From: Chitinophaga sp.
Lineage (GTDB): Bacteria; Bacteroidota; Bacteroidia; Chitinophagales; Chitinophagaceae
Direction: 5' to 3'
DNA length: 64,000 bases
Assembly: GCF_017745275.1 (NCBI RefSeq)
Contig: NZ_JAGHZS010000004.1
Span: 521,809-585,808, forward strand
Positions within the stretch are counted from its first letter, which is position 1. Every line of letters begins with the position of its first letter. The notes beneath the pieces were generated by a model. The model was given only the letters and a program-made list of their open reading frames with translations. It had not been told where the DNA came from and made no database searches. Positions 9,022-18,635 of this stretch are shown in pieces. The position numbers and the translations under genes are program-made.

Positions 9022-9933
9022 ATGAATAAGGCGATTAAGCAAGACAGAAAGCCACCTAATTGGTGGCACCAGGTAGATTTCATGGGCATACACGCTGTGC
9101 CTCTATTAGCTTTCTTTACCGGCACAACAGCATTTGACTGGATTTTATGTGGCGTATTGTATGTAGTCCGCATGTTCTTTGTAACGGCGGGTTATCATCG
9201 TTATTTCTCGCATCGTGCCTTTAAAACGTCGAGATTCTTCCAGTTTATCCTGGCTGGTGGTGCGCAGAGCAGCTTGCAGAAAGGCGCCTTATGGTGGTCA
9301 GCCAATCACCGTATCCATCACAAACACAGTGACACCCCGGAAGATCCGCATTCAGCAAATGTTTACGGTTTCTGGTATGCACATATTGGCTGGATCATGG
9401 GACCGGAATATAAACCTACCCGTTTTGACCTGATCAAAGATCACAAAGCCAAAGAATTATTGTGGCTGAACAAGTGGCATATGGTGCCTGCAGTAGTACT
9501 GGCTATTGCCGTGTATTTTGTGGGTAATAAAGTAAATGGTACCGGTTGGTTCGACTGGCACGCAGGTTTATCTACCTTGCTGATCGGGTTCTTCCTGAGC
9601 ACGGTGATATTATACCATGGTACTTTTACCATCAACTCTCTCATGCATAAAATTGGTAATAAAAGATATTATACAGGAGATGAATCCCGCAACAGTGCTA
9701 TCCTGGCTTTGGTTACGCTCGGTGAAGGCTGGCATAACAACCACCACTATTATCAGAGTGCTGCCAGACAAGGATTCTACTGGTGGGAGTTTGATATCAC
9801 CTACTATGTTATCAAAACATTAGGCTTCCTCGGTATTGTATGGGAAATACGCCCGGTACCTGACAAACTGAAAAACAGTAATAAGCTGAAGCAACTGGCT
9901 TCTGAGCGGGTACCAGTGGAAGAAGTACATTAG
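9022..9933 (+). CDS. Acyl-CoA (delta-9-type) fatty acid desaturase
   Basis: A 303-residue membrane-bound di-iron desaturase. The three histidine boxes are clear: HRYFSH (about residue 61), HRIHHKHSD (about 97) and GEGWHNNHHYYQSAARQG (about 235-250). The first hydrophobic pair follows FMGIHAVPLLAFFTG, and VVLAIAVYFVGN and LSTLLIGFFLSTVILYHGTF supply further membrane segments. It introduces a double bond into acyl chains, so it probably tunes membrane fluidity. It is divergent from the HdeD-like gene. Inverted-repeat copy 4 begins right after its stop codon. Confidence 0.92.
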   Translation: MNKAIKQDRKPPNWWHQVDFMGIHAVPLLAFFTGTTAFDWILCGVLYVVRMFFVTAGYHRYFSHRAFKTSRFFQFILAGGAQSSLQKGALWWSANHRIHHKHSDTPEDPHSANVYGFWYAHIGWIMGPEYKPTRFDLIKDHKAKELLWLNKWHMVPAVVLAIAVYFVGNKVNGTGWFDWHAGLSTLLIGFFLSTVILYHGTFTINSLMHKIGNKRYYTGDESRNSAILALVTLGEGWHNNHHYYQSAARQGFYWWEFDITYYVIKTLGFLGIVWEIRPVPDKLKNSNKLKQLASERVPVEEVH

Positions 9934-10076
9934 TAAAGAGCAGAAAGCGGAAAGCATAAAGCAAAAAGCTATTGAGGCGAATGACATGAGCGAGTATTAG
10001 ATTACTTATTCGTTTATGTCATTCGCCTCAATAGCTTTTTGCTTTATGCTTTCCGCTTTCCGCTTTCTGCTCTTTA
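9934..10076. repeat. Long heptad inverted repeat, copy 4 (compact form)
   Basis: Left arm from 9934, right arm to 10076. The arms share TAAAGAGCAGAAAGCGG, heptads AAAGCAT, AAAGCAA and AAAGCTA, then the divergent core TTGAGGCGAATGACAT. The right arm has one extra AAAGCGG heptad. The core differs from all other copies (GAGGCG and GACAT), but the two arms agree with each other. It begins immediately after the desaturase stop codon and ends 35 bases before the aldo/keto reductase start. Confidence 0.85.
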
Positions 10077-10111
10077 TTTTCTATCTTGTCTCCCTAAAAT
10101 CTAAAACATCC

Positions 10112-11104
10112 ATGCAATACGCTCCAGCAGCCAACAGATACAGTCAAATGACCTATAACCGTTGCGGCAAGAGTGGCGTTCAGCTACCGGCCGTTTCACT
10201 GGGATTATGGCACAACTTCGGTTCCATCGACAATTTTGAGAATGGACGCAGTATTATCCGCAATGCCTTTGATAAAGGGATTACTCATTTCGACCTGGCT
10301 AACAACTATGGCCCGGTGCCGGGTAGCGCGGAGGAAAATTTCGGCCGGATACTGAAACAGGATTTTACCGGCCATCTCCGGGATGAACTGATTATTTCCA
10401 CCAAGGCCGGGTATACTATGTGGCCTGGCCCATATGGGGACTGGGGTTCCCGCAAATACCTTGTTTCCAGCCTGGATCAGAGCTTACGCCGGATGCAGTT
10501 GAACTATGTAGACATCTTCTATTCTCACCGCCCGGACCCGGCTACGCCAATAGAGGAAACCATGGGTGCCCTGCATAGTATTGTGCAACAGGGAAAGGCG
10601 TTATACGTAGGACTTTCCAACTATACGGCCGAGCAAACCAGTACCGCCGTTGCAGTGTTGAAATCGCTGGGAACACCTTGCCTGATTCATCAGCCCAAGT
10701 ACAGCATGTTTGAACGTTGGGTAGAAAATGGGTTGCTGGATGTGCTGGAAGCGAACGGAGTGGGTTGTATTCCTTTTTCGCCGCTGGCACAGGGTTTACT
10801 GACCGACCGTTACCTGAACGGTATCCCGGCTGGCTCACGTGCCAGCAAGCCGAGTGGCTTTTTGCAGGAAGGCGATGTAACGCCGGCAAAAATTGAACAG
10901 GTAAAAAAATTAAACCAGTTAGCGCAACAACGTGGACAATCTCTCGCCCAGATGGCGCTGGCCTGGATACTGAAAGACAAACGTATTACCACCGTGTTAA
11001 TTGGTGCCAGCTCTGTAGCACAACTGGATAATAACCTGGATACGTTGAAAAATACTGTTTTTACGAAAGAAGAACTGGATGCCATCGAAGCCATCCTCAA
11101 ATAA
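10112..11104 (+). CDS. Aldo/keto reductase, YghZ-like
   Basis: A 330-residue NADPH-dependent oxidoreductase of the AKR superfamily. I chose ATG 10112 (MQYAPAANRYSQMTYNRCG); the frame is open further upstream, but that part lies inside inverted-repeat copy 4. Motifs: THFDLANNYGPVPGSAEENFG (catalytic Asp/Tyr region), ELIISTKAGYTMWPGPYGDWGSR with the catalytic Lys, YVDIFYSHRPDPATPIEE with the active-site His, and the cofactor segment VLIGASSVAQLDNNLDTL. It is closest to YghZ/GPR-type reductases of glyceraldehyde 3-phosphate or methylglyoxal. The natural substrate here is not deducible. Confidence 0.9.
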   Translation: MQYAPAANRYSQMTYNRCGKSGVQLPAVSLGLWHNFGSIDNFENGRSIIRNAFDKGITHFDLANNYGPVPGSAEENFGRILKQDFTGHLRDELIISTKAGYTMWPGPYGDWGSRKYLVSSLDQSLRRMQLNYVDIFYSHRPDPATPIEETMGALHSIVQQGKALYVGLSNYTAEQTSTAVAVLKSLGTPCLIHQPKYSMFERWVENGLLDVLEANGVGCIPFSPLAQGLLTDRYLNGIPAGSRASKPSGFLQEGDVTPAKIEQVKKLNQLAQQRGQSLAQMALAWILKDKRITTVLIGASSVAQLDNNLDTLKNTVFTKEELDAIEAILK

Positions 11105-11111
11105 TTCCCGG

Positions 11112-11146
11112 ACGTGCAAAGATGCTACCGGCGCATCTTTGCACGT
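11112..11146. terminator. Bidirectional terminator between convergent genes
   Basis: ACGTGCAAAGATGC (11112-11125) and its exact complement (11133-11146) form a perfect 14-bp stem with a 7-base loop. It lies between the convergent aldo/keto reductase (ends 11104) and OYE gene (ends 11125), and the right half encodes the last OYE codons. There is no long U-tract on either side. Confidence 0.75.
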
Positions 11147-12195
11147 TCATATTGTATTGGCCATTTTATTTCCGCGTGTAATGCATGCGCTGCATGCAAT
11201 GGGAAATACGGATTTCTCAACAACTCCCTCGCCATGAGCACCATATCTGCCCGGCCTTCTGCAATAATACTTTCCGCTTCTTCTGCTGTTGTAATCATTC
11301 CTACCGCCCCGGTGGGGATACCTGCTTCTTTCTTCACTTTCTCCGCAAACGACGTTTGATATAAAGGCCCTGTTTTGATTTGCTGGTGCGCCGCAAGCCC
11401 ACCGGACGAGCAGTCGATCAGGTCTACCCCTTTATCTTTCAGAATACGGGCCAGTTGTACGGATTCTTCCGGGTTCCAGCCACCTTCTGCCCAGTCGGTG
11501 ACAGAGATTCTGACCAGTAGCGGGTATTGCTCCGGCCACACCGAACGTACGGCAGTTACCACTTCCAGCAGGAGGCGTATCCTGTTTTCAAAGCTGCCGC
11601 CATATTCATCAGTACGGTGGTTGCTGAGGGGAGATAGAAAATTGTGCAACAGGTATCCATGCGCAGCATGCAACTCCACCACTTCAAAACCGGCCTGTAA
11701 GGCCCGTACAGTGGCCGCCTTAAAGTCTTTCACTATTTTACGTATCCCCGTTTCCGTAAGCGCTTCCGGTAATGGATATACGTCGTTGAACGGGATGGCG
11801 CTGGGGGCTACTACCTGCCAGCCACCCGCTGCTGCGGGGAGTGTGCCGCTCCCCTCCCAGGGCCTGAGTGTACTGGCTTTGCGGCCTGCATGCGCCAGTT
11901 GTATCCCTGGTACGGCTCCCTGCGCGGCAATAAAGGCGGTGATACGATGCAACATAGGAATATGTTCGTCTTTCCAGATCCCCAGGTCATGAATAGAAAT
12001 ACGCCCTTCCGGCGATACAGCGGCAGCTTCGGAAAGTACCAGCCCGGCGCCTCCTACTGCCCTGGTGCCAAGATGCACCAGGTGCCAGTCGTTCGCAAAA
12101 CCATCTTCGGACGAATACTCGCACATAGGAGATACCACTATGCGATTCCGGAATTCAACTTTTCTCAATGAAAAAGGTGTAAACAAATGCGACAT
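11125..12195 (-). CDS. NADH:flavin oxidoreductase, old-yellow-enzyme (YqjM/NamA-like)
   Basis: A 356-residue FMN TIM-barrel enzyme that reduces activated C=C bonds. It has the YqjM-class features: an N-terminal [12 protein letters not shown] with the flavin-tuning Cys, [10 protein letters not shown] with the His of the HAGR motif, the long motif around [31 protein letters not shown], and the phosphate-binding [12 protein letters not shown]. Length is normal. It is single-standing and convergent with the aldo/keto reductase. Probable role: electrophile (enone) detoxification. Substrate not deducible. Confidence 0.92.
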   Translation of the reverse strand: [356 protein letters not shown]

Positions 12196-12325
12196 AATCT
12201 GTTGCTTTTAAGTTCGTTAAAATTAAGCATAAATCATATAGCGAAAACATACTCATCAAGTGGCATACTACACCGGAAAAATGTCCGGAAATGCGTATTT
12301 TTAGGGCCTTATACCTATAATTACG

Positions 12326-15300
12326 ATGTATCTGTTCCCTGCCAAGTGCAACATTGTTGGAGCCCTGTTGCTATTTCTGTTTGTGAGTTTTTTTAGTGTC
12401 CAAGGTGCTTATGCGCAACAGAAGGCGGATTTCTCGGCTTCTGTTGTGAGCGATTGCGAATCGGTGAGCACAACATTCAACGATTTATCTACCGGCACAC
12501 CCGTAGCCTGGCTATGGGACTTTGGTAACGGGAATACCAGTACGAAAAAGAAGCCATCCGCTACTTATGTGAAAGTAGGCAGCTATGCCGTGACCCTAAA
12601 AGTAACTTACGCCGACGGCAGTACGCAAACCACCACCAAACCAGATTTTATCCACGTAAGAGCAAAGCCCACAGTTGACTTCAGCGTATCTCCCACCAAA
12701 GGTTGTGTTCCATTCACGCCAACCTTTACAGATAAGTCCAAACCAGGAGATGGCACCTTACAGAGCTACAGCTGGGATTTTGGCGATGGTGGCGCCGCAG
12801 AAAATGCAGCCGGTACGGTTACGCATAATTATACAGTACCGGGTATATACAGTGTGCTCCTCACCGTTACTAACAGCTATGGCTGCACGAATTTCAAGGT
12901 GATGGACAAAGCAGTTGACGTGGCAGCTGCTTTAAATGCCGACTTCACCGTAGCAGAAAAAACGCTTTGTAAAGCACCGGTAGATGTGCTGTTTACCAAC
13001 ACCTCCTCCGGCAACGGTACCCTGAGTTATAAATGGGAATTTGACGATGGCGGCAGCAGTACCGCCAAAGATCCCGGGAAACATACTTTTACCACCAAGG
13101 GCACGCACAGTATTAAACTCACGGTGAGCAATGACCGGGGATGCACAGCAGAAAAACTGGTAAATGATATTAATGTCGGCAATTATACCTCTACGCTGAC
13201 AATGCCCACCCTGGCCTGTACCAATCAATACACCGTCTTTCAGGCGGCTTTTTCCCCGGTACAACCACAAAGCACTACCTGGGAAGTAAACGGACAATGG
13301 ACCTGGCCCAACAGCAACAACAGTCTCTCCTATTACCCCGCTGCTGCCGGTCCGCTAAAAGTGAAAGTAACAGCCATGTTTGGCAACTGTGCAGACGTAG
13401 TAGAAAAAACGATTGACGTAAAACAAACGCCTACAGTCGCCATTGTTACGGATAATAAACCTATCTGTGATATACCCGCCACCGTTATCTTTACCGGCAA
13501 CACTACAGATGCCACCACCTGGGCCTGGACTTTCGGTGATGGACAAACATCCACCCTGCAGAACCCTACACATATATACAACCGGGAAGGATCATTTTAT
13601 CCCAGGCTGCAGGCAACAAGTAAGGACGGCTGTGCTGCCACAACAGAAGGGTATTTATATATCAGTAAAACAACGGTAGGCGCCTATGCCAACATCAGTG
13701 ATGGCTGTGAAGGTTTGAGCGCCGAATTCTTCTCCAACATTAACAGTACGGACCAGATTAAAACCTGGTTGTGGGATTTTGGAGACGGCAGCACATCTAC
13801 ACAGGACAAGCCGGTGCATACTTATCCAAAGGCAGGTAATTATAGCGTTTCCCTGAAATATACCACCGTCAATGGTTGTAGCGGGACTGTAAATCTCTCT
13901 TCCCTTATAAAGGTATATAAAAAGCCTACCCCGGACTTCAGCTCGCCGGATGCGCCAACCGTATGTGGGAACACCTCCACCACCTTCCTCGACAAATCAG
14001 ATGTGGGAACAGAGTGGCAATGGAATTATGGAGATGGTTTCAACGGATATGGAAAAAATTCTGTGCATAGCTACCAGGAACCGGGTACCTATGACATTAC
14101 CCTAACCGTATACAATGGCACCTGTTCAAATACGATTACCAAAAAGGCTTACATCACTACTGTAAATCCTTTCCCCCGGTTTACGGTGAACCCGGTAGAC
14201 TGCGATAATCGTATGACCGTTAGCGTTACAGAGAAGTCTCTCGGGGCTACCAGCTGGAAATGGAGCTGGGGAGACGGAACAGAAACCAGTTCTACAGTTC
14301 ATAGTGACATCGTGAGTCATACCTATGCTAAATCCGGCACTTACACCATACAACTGACCACGTCGGATGGGCACTGTACCACCTATCTCAGCGGACAGGC
14401 GAGAGTGATAGCGCCATCTCCCGTAACTATCACTACCGACAAAACAGTACTTTGCAGCAACGAAACAGTTATTGCACGCGTAACACAGGAAGATGCCAGT
14501 ATACATGGTACCTTTCCTTATCACTGGTTGATGGACGGCGCTGATTATTGGTGGTACAATTACAATAACAACATCTCCTACTCCAATCTTACGCCCGGCA
14601 AACATGTGGTAGGTTTAAAGATCATTGACCAGTTAGGTTGCCCCAATACCAGTAACAATGTAGATCTTACTATACGCGGTCCGCTGGCAGACTTCAACCT
14701 GCCTTCACAGGTAGAATGTAAAGGAACCGAATTGACTTTTACAGACAATACCGATCTGACCAACAGCAGTGGGATAAAAAAATGGGTCTGGAATTTTGGT
14801 GACAATACCTCTCCTGAAACCTTTACCAGTCCGCCGTTTAAGCATACCTATGCCCAAGCCGGGAATTATACGCCTACCCTTACCGTTATGGATAAAGATG
14901 GTTGCGTGAATACCTCTGGTAGTAAATACCTGCAGGTGAATGGACCATTTGCAGACTTCAACCCCGACGCTTATGTTGTTCAACCAGGCAGCCTGGTGAA
15001 CTTCTGGAATGCATCTTACGAAATTGGTGGTACCATCACGGATTATAAATGGGACTTTGGAGATGGCTCCACCGCCAGCGACTGGAATTATGTAACTCAC
15101 CTGTATCCTGAGAAAGGCGTATTCCCGGTGACGCTCAAAATGACAGACGACAACGGCTGTACCGACACCAAAACCAAAACCATCAAGGTATCTGCAGTGG
15201 GAGCAGGTTTCACCTACACCGGCTCGTTTGTAAACGGTGGAAACTGCGCCCCTATGATTTTCCGTTTCAACAATACCTCCATCAACTACTTCACCAGCTC

Positions 15301-17209
15301 CTGGGATTTTGGAGATGGCGCCACTTCTGACCAGGCCTTCCCCGTACATACGTTTACAGAGGCCGGACACTATAAAGTAACCCTTAAAGTAAAAGGTATT
15401 GCTGATTCAGAAGATGAATACAGCGAAATAGTGGTGGTAAAGGGCCCTTATGCCACCATTACCACCAGCGCCGAGGGAGGTTGCCTCGAAAAGGAAATAT
15501 CGTTTAAAGTGAAGCCTGAAAATGCCACTTCCTTTAGCTGGGATTTTACAGATGGAGAAGTGGAACAAACCGATAAGCTGGAAATTACCCACCGTTTCAC
15601 CGAACCAGGCATTTACAAGCCCAGGCTATTACTGAAAGATGATGCCGGCTGTAAAGGCGCCGCCTTCCTGGATCACCCGATTGTGATAGATCAACTGGAT
15701 ATAAAACTTCATCCGAATCCAGACAAAATATGCGGCGAAGGTACGCTGACTTTTGCGCCAGTATTCAACAGTTATTCGGTAGATGAGCTGAAGATAGCGC
15801 CCACCTTCACCTGGACTTATGATCCGGACCTGGCGGCTAAAAATACCAATACCACCACACCAACGTTTTACCTGGATAAAACAGGCACGTATAAATTTGG
15901 CCTTACCGCCACTACCAAATACGGCTGTACCCAAACCGTGGAAGAGCCATACAACGTATACCCGCAACCGTTAGCATCCATTAGCGGTGCAGTAGAAGTG
16001 TGTAAAGATGCGCCCATCAGCTTTATTGGCAATGTGGCGCCGTCGGCCGATGTTACCTGGGATTGGGAATTCGGTAACGGTAAAACCAGTACGAAACAAC
16101 AACCAGCGGCGCAAACTTATTCCACCGCCGGCGATGCAACTGTAACGCTGACGGTAACCAGTAAAGACGGCTGTATCGACAAAACCACCCATGCACTGAC
16201 AGTACTGCCTTTACCGGATATTAAGGCCAGTGCACCGGCAGAATTTATTTGCCTGAATAACACCACAATCTTACATGCCGGCGGTGGCATCCGCTATGAG
16301 TGGACGCCTGCCGATGGGCTCAATGATCCGGCCATTCCGAATCCTACCGCATCGCCGGCAGTGACCACTACTTACCAGGTAAAGGTGACTGACAACAAAG
16401 GCTGCGTGAATACTGACGAGGTGAAGATCAGGGTGGTACAACCTTTCACCATTCATGCCACGCCTGATACCGTGCTCTGTTTGGGCGATCCGTTGAAACT
16501 GCAGGTATGGGGCACCGATTACTATGTATGGCATGGGTTTGGGCTTGATAAACCTAACTCTCCCACGCCGGTAGCTACCTTGAAACATACCGGTCAATAT
16601 ACCTATGACGTAACCGGGTATGATAAAGACAACTGTTTCTCCGATCATACTTCGCTGACCGTACATGTAAATCCTACGCCTACCGTGAACGCAGGTATTG
16701 ACCGGCAAACCATGGCAGGTGTTCCGGTATTCCTGGCCAGCAACAACAGCAATGACGTGATCCGCTGGAGCTGGACACCACCGGAATACCTGGACTGCAC
16801 CAACTGCCAGCGGGTACAGGCCTTACCTAACCTCAGCACCCTTTACAAGGTAGAAGTAGAAAACGTATATGGCTGCAAGGCTTCAGACGATGTGATGGTT
16901 CATGTGCTGTGCCAGCAGAGCGCCATCTTTATGCCGAACGCATTTACGCCTAACCATGATGGCAAAAACGAACGTATTTACCCTAAAGGTAAAGGAGTGA
17001 AGGAAGTAGAATGGCTGCGCATTTATGACCGCTGGGGCACCCTGGTGTTCGAAAGAACGCACTTCCCGGTCAACGTGCCTTCCGCCGGATGGGATGGACG
17101 TAGTAATAACCGCGAAGCGCCGCTGGGCACCTATATTTATTCCATGCAAACCGTGTGTGAGAGCGGGGAGAAATTTGAGTTTAAAGGAAATATTGTTTTA
17201 ATAAAATAA
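12326..17209 (+). CDS. Giant PKD-repeat surface protein with T9SS type B C-terminal domain
   Basis: A 1627-residue secreted protein. Residues 1-30 form a signal peptide (LLLFLFVSFFSVQGAYAQ). The body contains about a dozen PKD-type repeats, recognisable by WxFGDG variants such as WLWDFGNGN, YSWDFGDGG, WAWTFGDGQ, WKWSWGDGT, YKWDFGDGS and WDWEFGNGK. Each is followed by a T-Y-V-L-V turn and a GC cysteine. Residues about 1310-1530 look like further Ig-like SprB-type repeats. The C-terminal 90 residues (FMPNAFTPNHDGKNER, LRIYDRWGTLVFER, GWDGR, APLGTYIYSMQ) are the gliding-motility/CHU_C domain, a type B sorting signal for type IX secretion. I see no catalytic domain, so an adhesin or scaffold role is likely. 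It is followed by a strong terminator. Confidence 0.92.
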   Translation: MYLFPAKCNIVGALLLFLFVSFFSVQGAYAQQKADFSASVVSDCESVSTTFNDLSTGTPVAWLWDFGNGNTSTKKKPSATYVKVGSYAVTLKVTYADGSTQTTTKPDFIHVRAKPTVDFSVSPTKGCVPFTPTFTDKSKPGDGTLQSYSWDFGDGGAAENAAGTVTHNYTVPGIYSVLLTVTNSYGCTNFKVMDKAVDVAAALNADFTVAEKTLCKAPVDVLFTNTSSGNGTLSYKWEFDDGGSSTAKDPGKHTFTTKGTHSIKLTVSNDRGCTAEKLVNDINVGNYTSTLTMPTLACTNQYTVFQAAFSPVQPQSTTWEVNGQWTWPNSNNSLSYYPAAAGPLKVKVTAMFGNCADVVEKTIDVKQTPTVAIVTDNKPICDIPATVIFTGNTTDATTWAWTFGDGQTSTLQNPTHIYNREGSFYPRLQATSKDGCAATTEGYLYISKTTVGAYANISDGCEGLSAEFFSNINSTDQIKTWLWDFGDGSTSTQDKPVHTYPKAGNYSVSLKYTTVNGCSGTVNLSSLIKVYKKPTPDFSSPDAPTVCGNTSTTFLDKSDVGTEWQWNYGDGFNGYGKNSVHSYQEPGTYDITLTVYNGTCSNTITKKAYITTVNPFPRFTVNPVDCDNRMTVSVTEKSLGATSWKWSWGDGTETSSTVHSDIVSHTYAKSGTYTIQLTTSDGHCTTYLSGQARVIAPSPVTITTDKTVLCSNETVIARVTQEDASIHGTFPYHWLMDGADYWWYNYNNNISYSNLTPGKHVVGLKIIDQLGCPNTSNNVDLTIRGPLADFNLPSQVECKGTELTFTDNTDLTNSSGIKKWVWNFGDNTSPETFTSPPFKHTYAQAGNYTPTLTVMDKDGCVNTSGSKYLQVNGPFADFNPDAYVVQPGSLVNFWNASYEIGGTITDYKWDFGDGSTASDWNYVTHLYPEKGVFPVTLKMTDDNGCTDTKTKTIKVSAVGAGFTYTGSFVNGGNCAPMIFRFNNTSINYFTSSWDFGDGATSDQAFPVHTFTEAGHYKVTLKVKGIADSEDEYSEIVVVKGPYATITTSAEGGCLEKEISFKVKPENATSFSWDFTDGEVEQTDKLEITHRFTEPGIYKPRLLLKDDAGCKGAAFLDHPIVIDQLDIKLHPNPDKICGEGTLTFAPVFNSYSVDELKIAPTFTWTYDPDLAAKNTNTTTPTFYLDKTGTYKFGLTATTKYGCTQTVEEPYNVYPQPLASISGAVEVCKDAPISFIGNVAPSADVTWDWEFGNGKTSTKQQPAAQTYSTAGDATVTLTVTSKDGCIDKTTHALTVLPLPDIKASAPAEFICLNNTTILHAGGGIRYEWTPADGLNDPAIPNPTASPAVTTTYQVKVTDNKGCVNTDEVKIRVVQPFTIHATPDTVLCLGDPLKLQVWGTDYYVWHGFGLDKPNSPTPVATLKHTGQYTYDVTGYDKDNCFSDHTSLTVHVNPTPTVNAGIDRQTMAGVPVFLASNNSNDVIRWSWTPPEYLDCTNCQRVQALPNLSTLYKVEVENVYGCKASDDVMVHVLCQQSAIFMPNAFTPNHDGKNERIYPKGKGVKEVEWLRIYDRWGTLVFERTHFPVNVPSAGWDGRSNNREAPLGTYIYSMQTVCESGEKFEFKGNIVLIK

Positions 17210-17254
17210 ATCTCTTTCTATCAAAGCGCGCTCAAAACCGGTTGTAAAAAATTT

Positions 17255-17294
17255 AAAAAAGGTTGTTATGTCTATGTGCATGATAACCTTTTTT
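17255..17294 (+). terminator. Rho-independent terminator after PKD gene
   Basis: AAAAAAGGTTGTTATG (17255-17270) pairs with CATGATAACCTTTTTT (17279-17294), with two G-U wobbles and an 8-base loop, ending in six T. It lies 45 bases after the PKD stop codon. Confidence 0.9.
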
Positions 17295-17374
17295 CATTCT
17301 TATCTACCATGTTAAAGAAAGCCTAAACGGATATTTCATTGATAAAAAAATGATTAATTCGTAGCAGATAAAAA

Positions 17375-18634
17375 ATGCACATGGAGCAACTCAATGAACC
17401 TACACGCCCCTGGTCTCTTTTCAGCAAATTATCTTTCAGGTTCTGGGCTATTTACTTCTTTCTTTACTATACGGGAAATTTTAGTTTTTCTCAACCCTTC
17501 TGGACGCCGCTGGCTAACCGGGCGGGCAAATTACTGATTCGCAGAGATTTTGAGGTTACCGTATGGACTAACGGCAGCGGGGATACGACGTATAACTACC
17601 TCGTTGTTTTTTGCGCATTCCTTTTAGCATTGCTGTTAGCTGTAGTATGGTCTGTACTTGACCGTAAGCGGGAAGGTTATGACCGGTTGCAGTACTGGGT
17701 GAGCGCAGTTTTATGTTATTGCCTGGCAACCGTCATGATCAGCTATGGCATGGCTAAACTAACAAAATCACAGTTTCCGTTCCCGGGGCTTTCAAAATTG
17801 GATGATCCGTTTGGAAATACCTCTCCGATGGGGCTGGCCTGGTGTTATATGGGATATTCTACCGGCTACAATATATTTACCGGTATGGCAGAATTCCTGG
17901 GAGGCTGCTTTCTTTTCGTTCGCAGGACCCGCCTGTTTGGGGCATTGTGGTCTATGACGGTGATGTTGAATGTAGTTGCGATGAATTTCTTTTATGATAT
18001 TCCCGTAAAACTATTCTCCACCCATTTATTCCTGATAGCACTATTCATCGCCGCACCTGATATACCCAGGTTACTTCAATTTTTCTTTTCACAAAAGCCA
18101 GTGGAAGTGGCCACACGCTGGGTACCGGCTTTCCGTTCAAAATGGAAGCGCATTACCTTCACTTCCTTAAAATACCTGCTTATCAGCACTTATTTGGGAT
18201 GGACAATATATGACGGCCTGTTTACTGTAAAATGGATAGCGCAGGATAGCAAAAAGCCACCATTATACGGTATTTATGAGGTTACCCAGGTACGGGCCGA
18301 TTCATTATTCAACCCGTGGATAGCGGAAATCCGGCGCTATCAGAAAATTTATATTGAAAAAGAATATGGTTTAACGACCCGCAAAAATAATAAAGATCTA
18401 TCCTTTTATTATTCGAAAACAGATACCATCAAACATCAGCTATCCTTCTGGGACAACGCCGGTGGCGACACCGTACAACTGCATTATCAACAGACAGGGA
18501 AAAATGTATATTTGCTGGATGGTACTGCCGGCAAAGACAGTATACATTTACAATTGAAAAGAAAGGACCCGAATGACTACCTGTTGGTAAACAGAGGTTT
18601 TCATTGGATCAATGAGCACTCTTTGAATCAGTAA
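17375..18634 (+). CDS. DoxX-like polytopic membrane protein
   Basis: A 419-residue protein starting MHMEQLNEPTRP; the second Met is an equally possible start. The first 240 residues have five or more hydrophobic segments (FWAIYFFLYYTGNF, LVVFCAFLLALLLAVVW, WVSAVLCYCLATVMISYG and FLIALFIAAPD). The Y-G-KL----FP pattern, and a segment containing FTGMAEFLGGCFLFVRRTRLFG, recall DoxX/DoxD-type proteins. The C-terminal 160 residues form a soluble domain (YQKIYIEKEYGLTTRKNNKDL, YLLDGTAGKDSIHLQLKRKDP). It is separated by 1 base from the dioxygenase gene, so the two form an operon. Function unknown. Confidence 0.7.
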   Translation: MHMEQLNEPTRPWSLFSKLSFRFWAIYFFLYYTGNFSFSQPFWTPLANRAGKLLIRRDFEVTVWTNGSGDTTYNYLVVFCAFLLALLLAVVWSVLDRKREGYDRLQYWVSAVLCYCLATVMISYGMAKLTKSQFPFPGLSKLDDPFGNTSPMGLAWCYMGYSTGYNIFTGMAEFLGGCFLFVRRTRLFGALWSMTVMLNVVAMNFFYDIPVKLFSTHLFLIALFIAAPDIPRLLQFFFSQKPVEVATRWVPAFRSKWKRITFTSLKYLLISTYLGWTIYDGLFTVKWIAQDSKKPPLYGIYEVTQVRADSLFNPWIAEIRRYQKIYIEKEYGLTTRKNNKDLSFYYSKTDTIKHQLSFWDNAGGDTVQLHYQQTGKNVYLLDGTAGKDSIHLQLKRKDPNDYLLVNRGFHWINEHSLNQ

Positions 18635-18635
18635 T

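Noticed and set aside
10016..10111. Upstream start for the aldo/keto reductase
   Set aside because: These codons lie in inverted-repeat copy 4 and encode a hydrophobic stretch foreign to the family; ATG 10112 fits the AKR N-terminus.
12400..16900. DNA-level tandem repeats in the PKD gene
   Set aside because: Repeats are protein-level domain homology with divergent codons, not nucleotide repeats.
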